Below, in pieces: positions 8,173 to 15,192 of a stretch of 64,000 nucleotides of DNA. Source of the stretch: Streptomyces sp. NBC_01717 (GTDB taxonomy: Bacteria > Actinomycetota > Actinomycetes > Streptomycetales > Streptomycetaceae); NCBI RefSeq assembly GCF_036248255.1, contig NZ_CP109178.1, forward strand, positions 1,550,001 to 1,614,000, in the 5' to 3' direction. Every line of letters starts with the position of its first letter. The stretch's first letter is position 1. The notes below the pieces were generated by a model. It was not told the DNA's origin. It was given only the letters and a program-made list of their open reading frames with translations, and searched no databases. Made by a program: the position numbers and the translations under genes.

Positions 8173-9083
8173 GAGATCCTGAACTCCTCTTGCGCTATGC
8201 CGAGGTAGAAGTCCTCCAACGAGGGTCTGTCCTCATGCAGCCAGTACAGCGGCACCCCAGCCTTCAGTGCGAGCGTGCCGATCCGAACGCGGTCCAGACC
8301 TGTAACGGTGGCTCTGTGCCCACCGGCGGGCTCCAGGCGCCCGCCGTGGTCGGCCACCAGCCGGGCCAGGGCCGACAAGTCCGGTGCCTCCAACGTCACT
8401 ACACGTCGGTGGGACGCACGCTTGAGCACCTCCGTCATCGGCTCCGCCGCCACGATCCGGCCGCGGGCCAGCACCACCACATGATCAGCCAGTTGCTCCA
8501 TCTCCCCCAGGAGATGGCTGGACACCAGCACTGCCCGGCCCTGCGCTGCCTGGGCACGCAGGAAGTCCCGCAGCCAACGGATCGAATGGGGATCGAGCCC
8601 ATTCGCCGGCTCGTCGAGGATCAGCACGGGCGGATCGCCCAGCAGCGACTGCGCGATGCCCGCGCGCTGCGCCATGCCCAGCGACAGTTCGGACAGCTTT
8701 CGCCGGGCTGCATCGGTCAGCCCGACGGTCTCCAGTAGGTCGTCCACGCGTTCGTCCGGCACTGCGGACCCGGCGGCCACCATGCGCAGATGCGCACGCA
8801 GACGGTGCTTGGGGTGGCCCGCCACGCCTCCCAGGACCGCACCGACGACCGTGCCGGGCGCGCCCCACTCATACAATGGCCTGCCGAGGAAGAGTGTTCG
8901 CCCATCGCCCCTCGACAGGCCCAGCATGAGCTGGATCGTTGTTGTCTTTCCCGCGCCGTTCGCTCCGACGAAACCGGTCACCTCACCGGCGCGGAGAGTG
9001 AGTGAGACGCCATCCAGAACCCGCTTGGCGCCGAAGGACTGGCCAAGCCCCTGCGCCTCGACGAGGGCGTCACCCTTCTCCAC
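8169..9083 (-). CDS. ABC transporter ATP-binding protein, BcrA-like
   Basis: The 304-residue ATPase has Walker A GANGAGKTT at residues 40-48, signature LSLGMAQRAG, Walker B VLILDEPANGLDP and the switch His in LVSSHLL. These are typical of the BcrA/drug-resistance and lantibiotic-immunity subgroup. The start GTG at 9083 has GAAGGAAG 7 bp upstream. It is coupled to the permease by a 4-bp overlap. Its upstream region (9174-9281) is a near copy of the leader of the secreted-peptide gene, so both transcripts probably answer to one signal. An earlier ATG at 9178 opens another reading frame into this gene (MNRSDLDTVAV), probably a relic of the duplication or a leader peptide. Confidence 0.8.
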   Translation of the reverse strand: MEKGDALVEAQGLGQSFGAKRVLDGVSLTLRAGEVTGFVGANGAGKTTTIQLMLGLSRGDGRTLFLGRPLYEWGAPGTVVGAVLGGVAGHPKHRLRAHLRMVAAGSAVPDERVDDLLETVGLTDAARRKLSELSLGMAQRAGIAQSLLGDPPVLILDEPANGLDPHSIRWLRDFLRAQAAQGRAVLVSSHLLGEMEQLADHVVVLARGRIVAAEPMTEVLKRASHRRVVTLEAPDLSALARLVADHGGRLEPAGGHRATVTGLDRVRIGTLALKAGVPLYWLHEDRPSLEDFYLGIAQEEFRIS

Positions 9084-9173
9084 TGCGCGCTTCCTTCACC
9101 TGGTAGACCGGCCGGCCGGCCGATTGAGCAGCAAACTTTGACTGAAACAGCCACCGTGTCCAGATCACTTCGG

Positions 9174-9281
9174 TTCATGTAGGGTCTTCTTGCGTTATCG
9201 CAAGGGGGAGGAAGCCTTCAAGGGCGACCTGAACAGGCGTGGAAACCGGAAGGTCCCCGCGCGGACTTCTTCCCCCGATTA
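9174..9281 (-). repeat. duplicated leader, copy A (before the ABC exporter)
   Basis: Bases 9198-9281 match 10178-10257 at about 71 of 84 aligned positions, with two 2-nt gaps. The match resumes weakly to include an ATGAACCG start-codon region (9171-9178). On the minus strand the RNA can fold: a closing stem of GGGGGAAGAAG with CTTCCTCCCCC (one mismatch), a hairpin GGGGACC-TTCC-GGTTTCC, and CCTG-TT-CAGG. It precedes the BcrA-like ATPase gene. No known riboswitch consensus fits. Confidence 0.7.
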
Positions 9282-9328
9282 AATTCCTTGAATACGCGAC
9301 GGAAATACGCACATGTTCACGGCCCGGT

Positions 9329-9604
9329 CTATCGGCGCACGAGAGCAATCAGCTGCCAGACCAGTACGGCGTGCACAAGAATGCACATACCCCACGCTCC
9401 GGGCGTGCGCGTCCCACGACGGAATACCGTTGCCCATCCGGTTGCCACCAAAAGGGCGGACACGGCGCACAGAATCCAGGAAATGACAAGCCATGGCGTG
9501 GAGAGCTCCGTGAGAAGTCTGATCGCGGCAAGGGGCGCAAGCGTCAGAAGAGGCAGGGCCCATGTGCCTTCGGTGGCAGTGCGAAGGGGCTTGGTATCGG
9601 TCAT
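9329..9604 (-). CDS. small three-helix membrane protein, possible immunity protein
   Basis: The 91-residue protein has three hydrophobic segments: WALPLLTLAPLAAIRLL, WLVISWILCAVSALLVATGW and MCILVHAVLVWQLIALV, joined by a basic loop (FRRGTRTPG). ATG at 9604 has GGAG 7 bp upstream. No family is recognised. It sits between the secreted peptide gene (upstream, behind a huge hairpin) and the ABC exporter (downstream), the usual place and size for a bacteriocin immunity protein; that role is inference from context only. Confidence 0.6.
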   Translation of the reverse strand: MTDTKPLRTATEGTWALPLLTLAPLAAIRLLTELSTPWLVISWILCAVSALLVATGWATVFRRGTRTPGAWGMCILVHAVLVWQLIALVRR

Positions 9605-9638
9605 CCGGGAGCTCCAGTGTTTCCGTGTCGCGGTGTAC

Positions 9639-9690
9639 TGGCTGCAGCTGGGTCTGCGCGGGTGCACCCGCGCAGACCCAGCTGCAGCCA
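9639..9690. terminator. 52-bp perfect palindrome (terminator or attenuator)
   Basis: Every base from 9639 to 9690 pairs symmetrically around 9664/9665, beginning TGGCTGCAGCTGGGTCTGCG and ending with its complement. It begins 42 bp after the secreted-peptide stop and ends 35 bp before the ATG of the small membrane protein. It probably terminates most peptide transcripts, keeping the peptide in excess over the downstream genes. Confidence 0.75.
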
Positions 9691-9731
9691 TTCAGTCAGG
9701 GGTCACAAGCACTCCGGCCCCCTGAGCCTCG

Positions 9732-10157
9732 TCAGTGGAGGGCGTTGTAGATCTCCAGGAGCGTCAGCCCCGGGGAGACAGCCGCGAGAGGGGCCCTCGC
9801 ATACCAGGGCAGACCGTCGTACCACTTCTTGAAGTCGCTGTACTTGCCGGCGATGGCCTTGGCGAAGCCGCCGACCTTCTGGAAGGCGGCCTTGATGACG
9901 CTCCACTTGCTGGCGGCCGAGACCTCACCGCTGGCTATCTTGTTCATCTCGGTCCGCTCGGCGGCCGAGAGACCGACCGCGAGCGAGCTCGCCAGCAGGG
10001 TGCGCGCGGCCTGCTGAGCCTCGGCCTGCTGCGTGACCGAGATGGCCTGAGGCGCGGCCGCGGTGGCCTGGGAGGCCTGGGCCAGGCCCGCAGCCCCGCC
10101 AAGAGCGATGGCAGCGGCTGCCGAAACAGCCGCCAGGCGCAGAGCATTACGGTTCAT
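9732..10157 (-). CDS. secreted Lys/Trp-rich peptide precursor, bacteriocin-like
   Basis: The 141-residue product has a Sec signal (MNRNALRLAAVSAAAAIALG, likely cut after AQA at about 28), an Ala/Gln-rich linker, and a C-terminal helical region of about 57 residues beginning KWSVIKAAFQKVGGFAKAIA. That region has seven Lys between residues 84 and 111 and Trp at 85, 112 and 118, then a nonpolar end (LAAVSPGLTLLEIYNALH). There is no Cys. The start ATG at 10157 has GAGGG 9 bp upstream. I recognise no named family. Size, export signal, cationic amphipathic core and neighbouring membrane protein and BcrA-like exporter fit a bacteriocin precursor; a structural secreted protein is the alternative. Confidence 0.65.
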   Translation of the reverse strand: MNRNALRLAAVSAAAAIALGGAAGLAQASQATAAAPQAISVTQQAEAQQAARTLLASSLAVGLSAAERTEMNKIASGEVSAASKWSVIKAAFQKVGGFAKAIAGKYSDFKKWYDGLPWYARAPLAAVSPGLTLLEIYNALH

Positions 10158-10257
10158 TCGTGTTATCCCTCGCGTCGTCGCAAGGGGAAGGAAGCCCATG
10201 GGCAACCCGAACAGGCGTGGAAACCGAAAGGTCCCCCCGAACCACTTCCCCCGATTA
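10151..10257 (-). repeat. duplicated leader, copy B (before the secreted peptide)
   Basis: This is the partner of 9174-9281. Its core 10178-10257 ends 21 bp before the peptide start codon, so it is the 5' untranslated leader. The foldable elements are conserved: closing stem GGGGAAG/CTTCCCC, hairpin GGGGACC-TTTC-GGTTTCC, and CCTG-TT-CGGG, where one U-A pair of copy A becomes U-G. A fourth hairpin GCCC-AT-GGGC is clear here and imperfect in copy A. Confidence 0.7.
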
Positions 10258-10610
10258 CTTAGCTTCTGCCGAACCCTCTGGTCAAGGAGGAATCGGCGTG
10301 CTGGCACCTCAACCTTCAGGTGCCGAACACACGTGCACGATACCTTCTGGTCGATCACTTGACCATGGTGAAATTGGTCAACGGGCATCAGATATCCGAC
10401 TGATTTTTCGACGACCTGCGGATTCACGCCTTGGTGCGTACTTACCCTTGGCTTGAACCAGCCTTTACCATCGCGGCAACGACTGGTGAGCTTCTGCACG
10501 CTTGCTTCGTGACGGTATTCGGTGTCACCGGTCAGGCTGCACCGCTGTGTCGTATCGGATGGTGCAGGTTCAGACCGTGCTGTCCCGTGCTCGGTGGAGA
10601 GGAGTCTCAC
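10258..10610. other. gene-free region upstream of the peptide gene
   Basis: No supported gene. It holds the presumed minus-strand promoter of the peptide gene, a 7-bp stem GGCACCT/AGGTGCC (10303-10324) and the inverted repeat listed at 10359. The base composition is less GC-rich than in the flanking genes. Confidence 0.6.
10359..10381. promoter_or_regulatory. inverted repeat TTGACCA-N9-TGGTCAA
   Basis: A perfect 7-bp inverted repeat about 200 bp upstream of the secreted-peptide start codon and about 100 bp from the end of its conserved leader. It is a candidate binding site for the regulator of the peptide locus, or the site of its promoter; no regulator gene is adjacent. Confidence 0.45.
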
Positions 10611-10817
10611 GTGCCTGAAGGCGCGGTGCGAATCCCGTGGGTGGTCCAGCTGCCGTGTTCCCGCCCTGGTCCGGGCGGGCGGAGCATCCACGTCTCGCTG
10701 ATCGCACTGTCCCGCGACACCCTGCATCCGCAGGCGTTGCGCACGTCGGTGGCGGTGCGGGCGGATGCGGATACGGTGGTGCTGACCTTCCTGGACGGCA
10801 CCGAGGTCGAGGCGTGA
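10611..10817 (+). CDS. small hypothetical protein
   Basis: The 68-residue protein starts at GTG with a good ribosome site (GAGAGGAG, 6 bp spacing). It is a mostly beta-like soluble sequence: VRIPWVVQLP, SIHVSLIALS, SVAVRADADTVVLTFLDGTEVEA. There is no signal or membrane segment and I recognise no family. It converges on the conservon operon 20 bp away without an obvious terminator between them. Confidence 0.6.
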   Translation: MPEGAVRIPWVVQLPCSRPGPGGRSIHVSLIALSRDTLHPQALRTSVAVRADADTVVLTFLDGTEVEA

Positions 10818-10836
10818 GCGCGCGAGGCGAGGCGGT

Positions 10837-11427
10837 TCAGGGCTTGATGCCCTGGTTGTCCTCCCGTCGGTGGATGTGCCCGATAAGTTCCTGCGCCAGG
10901 GACTTGATCGTGTCGAGGCCGGCCCGCCCCCAGGGGCGGGGCACGGTGTCGACGGCGCAGACGGCGCCCAGTGCGACGCCCGTACGGTCGATGAGCGGCG
11001 CCCCCAGATAGGAACGGATACCTATCTCGTCGACGACCGGGTTTCCGGCGAATCGCGGGTAGTCGCAGACGTCCTCCAGGACCAGTGCCTTGCGCCGCGC
11101 GACGACATGCGGGCAGTAGCCGTGGTCGAGCGCCATGTAGCGGCCGCCACGGCCGCTGCCCGCAGCCGTGACACCCAGATCGGAACCGGTGCAGGTGCCG
11201 GCCGGGGTGTGCAGACCGGCGAAGAACTGCCGGTTCCCGTCAATGAAGTTGACCATCGAATACGGCACATCGGTCACTTCGGCCACCTTGTCGGCGAACG
11301 CGTCGAAGCTGTGGAACGAGGTGTCGCCCCGCTCCCCGAGCCCGAGCATCCGCAGCCGTCGGGTGCGGACAGAGGCATCGCGGTCGACGGGGGTCAGCAG
11401 CGGCCGTCCGGTCGCGTGTCGGCTCAC
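10837..11427 (-). CDS. GAF domain protein, last gene of the conservon operon
   Basis: The 196-residue protein is almost entirely a GAF sensor domain (about residues 40-185: VPYSMVNFIDGNRQFFAGL, HGYCPHVVARRKALVLED, IGIRSYLGAPLIDRTGVALGAVCAVD). There is no output domain, so it probably senses a small molecule or redox state and signals by contact with other conservon proteins. GTG at 11427 overlaps the CvnD stop (GTGA). GAF proteins are not part of the minimal cvnA-D set, so this is an accessory member. Confidence 0.85.
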   Translation of the reverse strand: MSRHATGRPLLTPVDRDASVRTRRLRMLGLGERGDTSFHSFDAFADKVAEVTDVPYSMVNFIDGNRQFFAGLHTPAGTCTGSDLGVTAAGSGRGGRYMALDHGYCPHVVARRKALVLEDVCDYPRFAGNPVVDEIGIRSYLGAPLIDRTGVALGAVCAVDTVPRPWGRAGLDTIKSLAQELIGHIHRREDNQGIKP

Positions 11428-12074
11428 GGATGGGATCCGAAGCCGGAGAGCGGGGCCGGTGCGGAGGTGGCGTTGATCAAGTGCTGCACCAGCGTGACCA
11501 GCGCTCCCGTGCCCGAGCTGGCGATCCGGGCGTCGCAGAGGACGACGGGCACGTCGGGCCCGAGGTCGAGCGCGGCACGTACCTCCTCAGGGCCGTAGCG
11601 GTAGGAGCCGTCGAACTCGTTGACGGCGACGATGAATCCGATGCCGCGCCGTTCGAAGAAGTCGACGGCCGGGAAGCACTCCTCGAGTCTCCGGGTGTCC
11701 GCCAGCACGACCGCGCCCAGCGCGCCCTGGGAGAGCTCGTCCCACATGAACCAGAAGCGCTCCTGGCCCGGGGTACCGAACAGATAGAGCACATGCTGCT
11801 CGTCGAGGGTGATGCGGCCGAAGTCCATGGCGACCGTGGTCGCGGTCTTGGACTCGATCCCCTCGAGGCTGTCGGTCGCCGCGCTGACCTGGGTGAGCAG
11901 CTCTTCCGTGCTCAGCGGTGCGATCTCGCTGACCGCGCCCACGAACGTCGTCTTGCCGACGCCGAAGCCGCCCGCCACCAGGACCTTGAGTGCGACGGGG
12001 AAGTACTCGGTGTCCCCGGTGCCGTCACCCCCGGGCGATCCGCCGAAGCCGTCAGAGCTGTCGTCGTAAGCCAT
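11424..12074 (-). CDS. cvnD: conservon GTPase/ATP-binding protein CvnD
   Basis: A small Ras-like GTPase of 216 residues: P-loop GGFGVGKTTF at about residues 35-44, VAMDFGRITLD switch region, LFGTPGQERF (the DxxG-equivalent) and NEFDG (NKxD-equivalent). ATG at 12074 is chosen because GGAGG lies 9 bp upstream; it overlaps cvnC by 23 bp. Conservon proteins form a membrane-associated heterocomplex described as G-protein-like in Streptomyces, influencing development and secondary metabolism. Which conservon number this corresponds to cannot be told from sequence alone. Confidence 0.93.
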   Translation of the reverse strand: MAYDDSSDGFGGSPGGDGTGDTEYFPVALKVLVAGGFGVGKTTFVGAVSEIAPLSTEELLTQVSAATDSLEGIESKTATTVAMDFGRITLDEQHVLYLFGTPGQERFWFMWDELSQGALGAVVLADTRRLEECFPAVDFFERRGIGFIVAVNEFDGSYRYGPEEVRAALDLGPDVPVVLCDARIASSGTGALVTLVQHLINATSAPAPLSGFGSHP

Positions 12075-12429
12075 CGAGCACTGCCTCCAGCAGGGATCGG
12101 TCGGTGGGCATGTCATGAAAGGCCGGCGGATGCGCGGTGACTGCGCCGCAGTCCACCAGGTCGGAGACGAGCACCTTGGTGACGACCGCGGGCAGCCGCA
12201 GATGCGCGGCGATCTCGGCGACCGAGGTGGGGCCGCCGCACAGCCCCAGCGCCACGGAGTGCTCGGGGCCGAGATGGGTCTGCGGATCGGTGCCCGTGGC
12301 CATCACCAGGGAGAGCAGGTCGAGCACGGTCGTCGGACGGGTACGGCCGTCGCTCACGGTGTACGGACGGATGAGCCGGCCGGCCGCATCGTCGAGCAAC
12401 GGCCCGTCCTGCTGGGCCGACACCCTCAC
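12052..12429 (-). CDS. cvnC: conservon DUF742 protein CvnC
   Basis: The 125-residue protein is of the DUF742 family with the usual RLIRPYTVSDGRTRP at about residues 18-32 and a winged-helix-like segment (SVAEIAAHLRLPAVVTKVLVSDLVDCGAV). It is predicted to be the DNA-binding or adaptor-like subunit of the conservon complex. GTG at 12429 overlaps the cvnB stop (GTGA). Confidence 0.93.
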   Translation of the reverse strand: MRVSAQQDGPLLDDAAGRLIRPYTVSDGRTRPTTVLDLLSLVMATGTDPQTHLGPEHSVALGLCGGPTSVAEIAAHLRLPAVVTKVLVSDLVDCGAVTAHPPAFHDMPTDRSLLEAVLDGLRRQL

Positions 12430-12860
12430 AGTCCCGTGGCGCTCGGTGCCCCGGCCGCTTGTCTGGCCGGGGTCATCAGATACGGCCGGACGCTCTTGAC
12501 CAGCATGGTCATCTCATAACCGAGCACCGCGGCATCCGCTTCACGTCCGGCGAGGACGGCGAGACAGGTGCCGGAACCGGCGGTGGAGACGAACAGCAGC
12601 GTCGAGTCGAGCTCCACCACCACCTGGCGGACCTCTCCGTTGTCACCGAAGCGCGCTCCGGCGCTGCGGCCGAGGGAGTACAGGCCGGCGGCCAGCGCCG
12701 CCATGTGGTCGGCGCTGTCGGCGTCCATGCCGTGGAGGGATTTCACCAGCCCGTCGGCGGAGAGCAGGACCGCACTGCGCGTGTACGGCACACGCTGTAC
12801 CAGCCCGCTCAGCAGCCAGTCGAGGTCCGAGACCTGACCGGACGGCATATCGGTCGCCAT
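12426..12860 (-). CDS. cvnB: conservon roadblock/LC7 protein CvnB
   Basis: The 144-residue roadblock/LC7 domain protein begins DLDWLLSGLVQRVPYTRSAVLLSADGL and carries the GYEMTMLVKSVRPYL C-terminal helix typical of CvnB. Roadblock proteins act as regulators or scaffolds for small GTPases, here CvnD. It starts 7 bp after the cvnA stop codon. Confidence 0.93.
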   Translation of the reverse strand: MATDMPSGQVSDLDWLLSGLVQRVPYTRSAVLLSADGLVKSLHGMDADSADHMAALAAGLYSLGRSAGARFGDNGEVRQVVVELDSTLLFVSTAGSGTCLAVLAGREADAAVLGYEMTMLVKSVRPYLMTPARQAAGAPSATGL

Positions 12861-12867
12861 GGTGCAT

Positions 12868-14757
12868 CTACTCCTTGAGGGTGTTCGTTTCGAGAGGGTC
12901 CGGGGCGGGGTGCGACGGTTCGGCGGGCGCGGTGACTCCGCGGACCGGCAGCGGTTCGAGTGGGGCCGGCGGTTGCCAGGCCTGCGGTGCGGGCGCGTCG
13001 CGGGTGCCGTCCGGGGCCTGCGCGGTGTCGGCGTCCGACACGCTGCGGGCCTCGGCGAGCTCGATGCCCCGGCGGAAGGACGCCATCAGGCCCGGGTCGT
13101 GCAGGACAGGTTGTTCGTCCTCGGTGCGCGGCGCGGGCGCCTCCCTGAGCTGTGGGACCAGGTGTTCCTGGTTGGCGCGCCTGGGGAGTTGGGGCCGCCC
13201 CATGGTGCCGCGGACGACTCCGGGGTCGGGCTGGAGAGCCGGAATCGCGTCGTCCGGGCGCTGGACGCCGGGGCGGGCATCGGCGGGGATGGACCGGTTG
13301 ACGCTCTCGACACGCAGCGGCAGCGGTGGTGCTTCGCCCTGCCTTCGCAACTGCTGCGGTGGCTGATGCAGCCGCAGCGGCTGACTGGTTACCTGCGGCT
13401 GCCGGTTCTGGGCCGGCGCGGGGCCCAGGTCCCGCCGGCGGGCGGTGTCGTTCTGGGCCGGTGGCCGGTGTACGGGGCCGGGCGGCGGGACCGATGCGGC
13501 GTCGGCCGTCGTGGGCGCGTCCCCTTCGACCCCGAGCAGGGACTGCGGCAGCACCAGTACGGCCTGTGTGCCGCCGTAGATGTTGCTCTGCAGCCGGACC
13601 GCGATGCCGTGCCTGCGGGCCAGTGACGCGACGACGAACAGTCCGATCCGGCCGTCCTGCAGCAGATGGGCGACGTTGACCCGGTCGGGATCGGCGAGCA
13701 GGGTGTTCATCCGCTTCTGTTCGTTGGCCGGCATGCCGAGTCCGCGGTCCTCGACCTCCAGGGCGAGCCCTGCCGTGACGTGCTGGGCGCGCAACAGCAC
13801 CTGGGTGTGCGGGGCGGAGAACACGGTGGCGTTCTCCACGAGTTCGGCCAGCAGATGGATCACATCGGCCACGGCGTGCCCGCGCAGCGTGCCGTCGATC
13901 GGTGGCACGAGCTTGACCCGTGGATAGTGCTCGACCTCGGCGATCGCCGAGCGCAGCACCTCGGTCATGGTGACCGGGTTGCTCCACTGCCGCCGGGAGA
14001 CGGCGCCGCCGAGGACGGCGAGGTTCTCCGCATGCCGGCGGATGCGGGTGGCGAGATGGTCGACGTGGAACAGGCCCTTGAGCAGATCGGGGTCCTCGAC
14101 CTCGTTCTCCAGCTCGTCCAGCAGCTGAATCTCACGGTGTACGAGCGACTGGAGCCGGCGGGCGAGATTGACGAAGACCTCGACCCGCTGTTCCTCGCCC
14201 GATTCATGGGTGAGCCGGGAGGCCTGCACGACTGCGGCCACAGCCCCTTCGTGCGAGCGGCCCATTTCCTGCGCGAGCAGGTCGAAGGCGTCGCTGCCGG
14301 GTGGCGCGGGCTGCGGGGGCCGCCGCGCGGGCAACGGTTCGCCGTTGCGCAACTGCTCCACCACCCGCTGCAGTTCGGCCTGCCCCTGGGCACTGGCACG
14401 GCGCAGGGCCAGACAACGGCCGAGGACGGTGGTGGCGACCCGGTTGGCGCCGAGGAACGCGGCGACCACAGCGGCGACGGCCAGCGCCGCGGATCCGCCC
14501 AGCGCGGTCCAGAGCGGGGTGGTCATCGGGGCACTCGTGGAGCGGACGGTGATGATGACTGCTGCGGCGCCGCACAGTGCGACGGCGATGGCCGGCAGCA
14601 CGGCCGTGCGGAAGATCTGGGGTCGTATGCGGGCATCGGGGGACAGCTGTGCGGCGCGTGGCCTGGCGGCGGCCGAGTGGGCACGGGCCCCCGGCCGGCC
14701 GTGCCGCCCGCCTTCTCGGCGTTCCGGTCGCGCTTCGGGTGCGCGAAGTTGAGACAT
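12868..14757 (-). CDS. cvnA: conservon sensor ATPase CvnA (histidine-kinase-like)
   Basis: The 629-residue membrane protein has two transmembrane segments near residues 35-85 (VLPAIAVALCGAAAVIITV and ALGGSAALAVAAVVAAFLGA), a helical cytoplasmic region, and a HATPase_c domain with N-box LLAELVENATVFSAP and later GLGM and GLFVVASLARRHGI motifs. A long Pro/Arg-rich tail follows. A canonical phospho-acceptor H box is not evident, as expected for conservon sensors. ATG at 14757 has GAGGA 5 bp upstream. It is the first of five overlapping or abutting genes. Confidence 0.92.
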   Translation of the reverse strand: MSQLRAPEARPERREGGRHGRPGARAHSAAARPRAAQLSPDARIRPQIFRTAVLPAIAVALCGAAAVIITVRSTSAPMTTPLWTALGGSAALAVAAVVAAFLGANRVATTVLGRCLALRRASAQGQAELQRVVEQLRNGEPLPARRPPQPAPPGSDAFDLLAQEMGRSHEGAVAAVVQASRLTHESGEEQRVEVFVNLARRLQSLVHREIQLLDELENEVEDPDLLKGLFHVDHLATRIRRHAENLAVLGGAVSRRQWSNPVTMTEVLRSAIAEVEHYPRVKLVPPIDGTLRGHAVADVIHLLAELVENATVFSAPHTQVLLRAQHVTAGLALEVEDRGLGMPANEQKRMNTLLADPDRVNVAHLLQDGRIGLFVVASLARRHGIAVRLQSNIYGGTQAVLVLPQSLLGVEGDAPTTADAASVPPPGPVHRPPAQNDTARRRDLGPAPAQNRQPQVTSQPLRLHQPPQQLRRQGEAPPLPLRVESVNRSIPADARPGVQRPDDAIPALQPDPGVVRGTMGRPQLPRRANQEHLVPQLREAPAPRTEDEQPVLHDPGLMASFRRGIELAEARSVSDADTAQAPDGTRDAPAPQAWQPPAPLEPLPVRGVTAPAEPSHPAPDPLETNTLKE

Positions 14758-15192
14758 CAGCGTCCTCGGTACGTGGGGCACCAGGAATCGGCGTTCATGT
14801 GGTGGCACCTACGGTGGTCGGTCAGGCTCAGGTCATCGGTCGGGCAGGCCCGCAAGATATGAGCCCACCGTTGATCACCGGCCACACACGGTAGTCGCCG
14901 AGCGAGCATCCGTGGCGGGCAGTTGCAGAACTTGCCCGCCATCCGTCCCGCTCTGGTATGAGCTCTCGCACGGACAACCGAATACGCCTCATTGACACCC
15001 GGGCACGGACACCCGGGCAGCCGGAGCACGTAGAACGGCACGGCCGATCCGGCAGAGCCGGACGGCCCGAGCCGCTCCGAGCGCAGATTCCCCGGCCGTG
15101 GTCACGGAGGAGCTTGCAGGAGGTGGGTGCAGGACCCGCGAATCCACGAGCACGGACGGTGCTCAGGTGGGTGCCGTGCACGGTCATGGTTT
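14758..15192. other. promoter region of the conservon operon
   Basis: A 435-bp stretch with no convincing gene between the P450 stop and cvnA. It contains a 12-bp direct repeat GACACCCGGGCA at 14995-15006 and 15009-15020, 14 bp apart, about 240 bp upstream of cvnA. This could be a tandem regulator site. Confidence 0.5.

Noticed and set aside
9639..9690. Palindrome as an insertion-sequence end
   Set aside because: No transposase, no target-site duplication and no second copy were seen nearby.
9174..10257. Leaders as ydaO riboswitches
   Set aside because: The GGGGGAA start looks similar, but the GGGTGAA and CCCGAACCCGACAGC blocks that define ydaO are missing.
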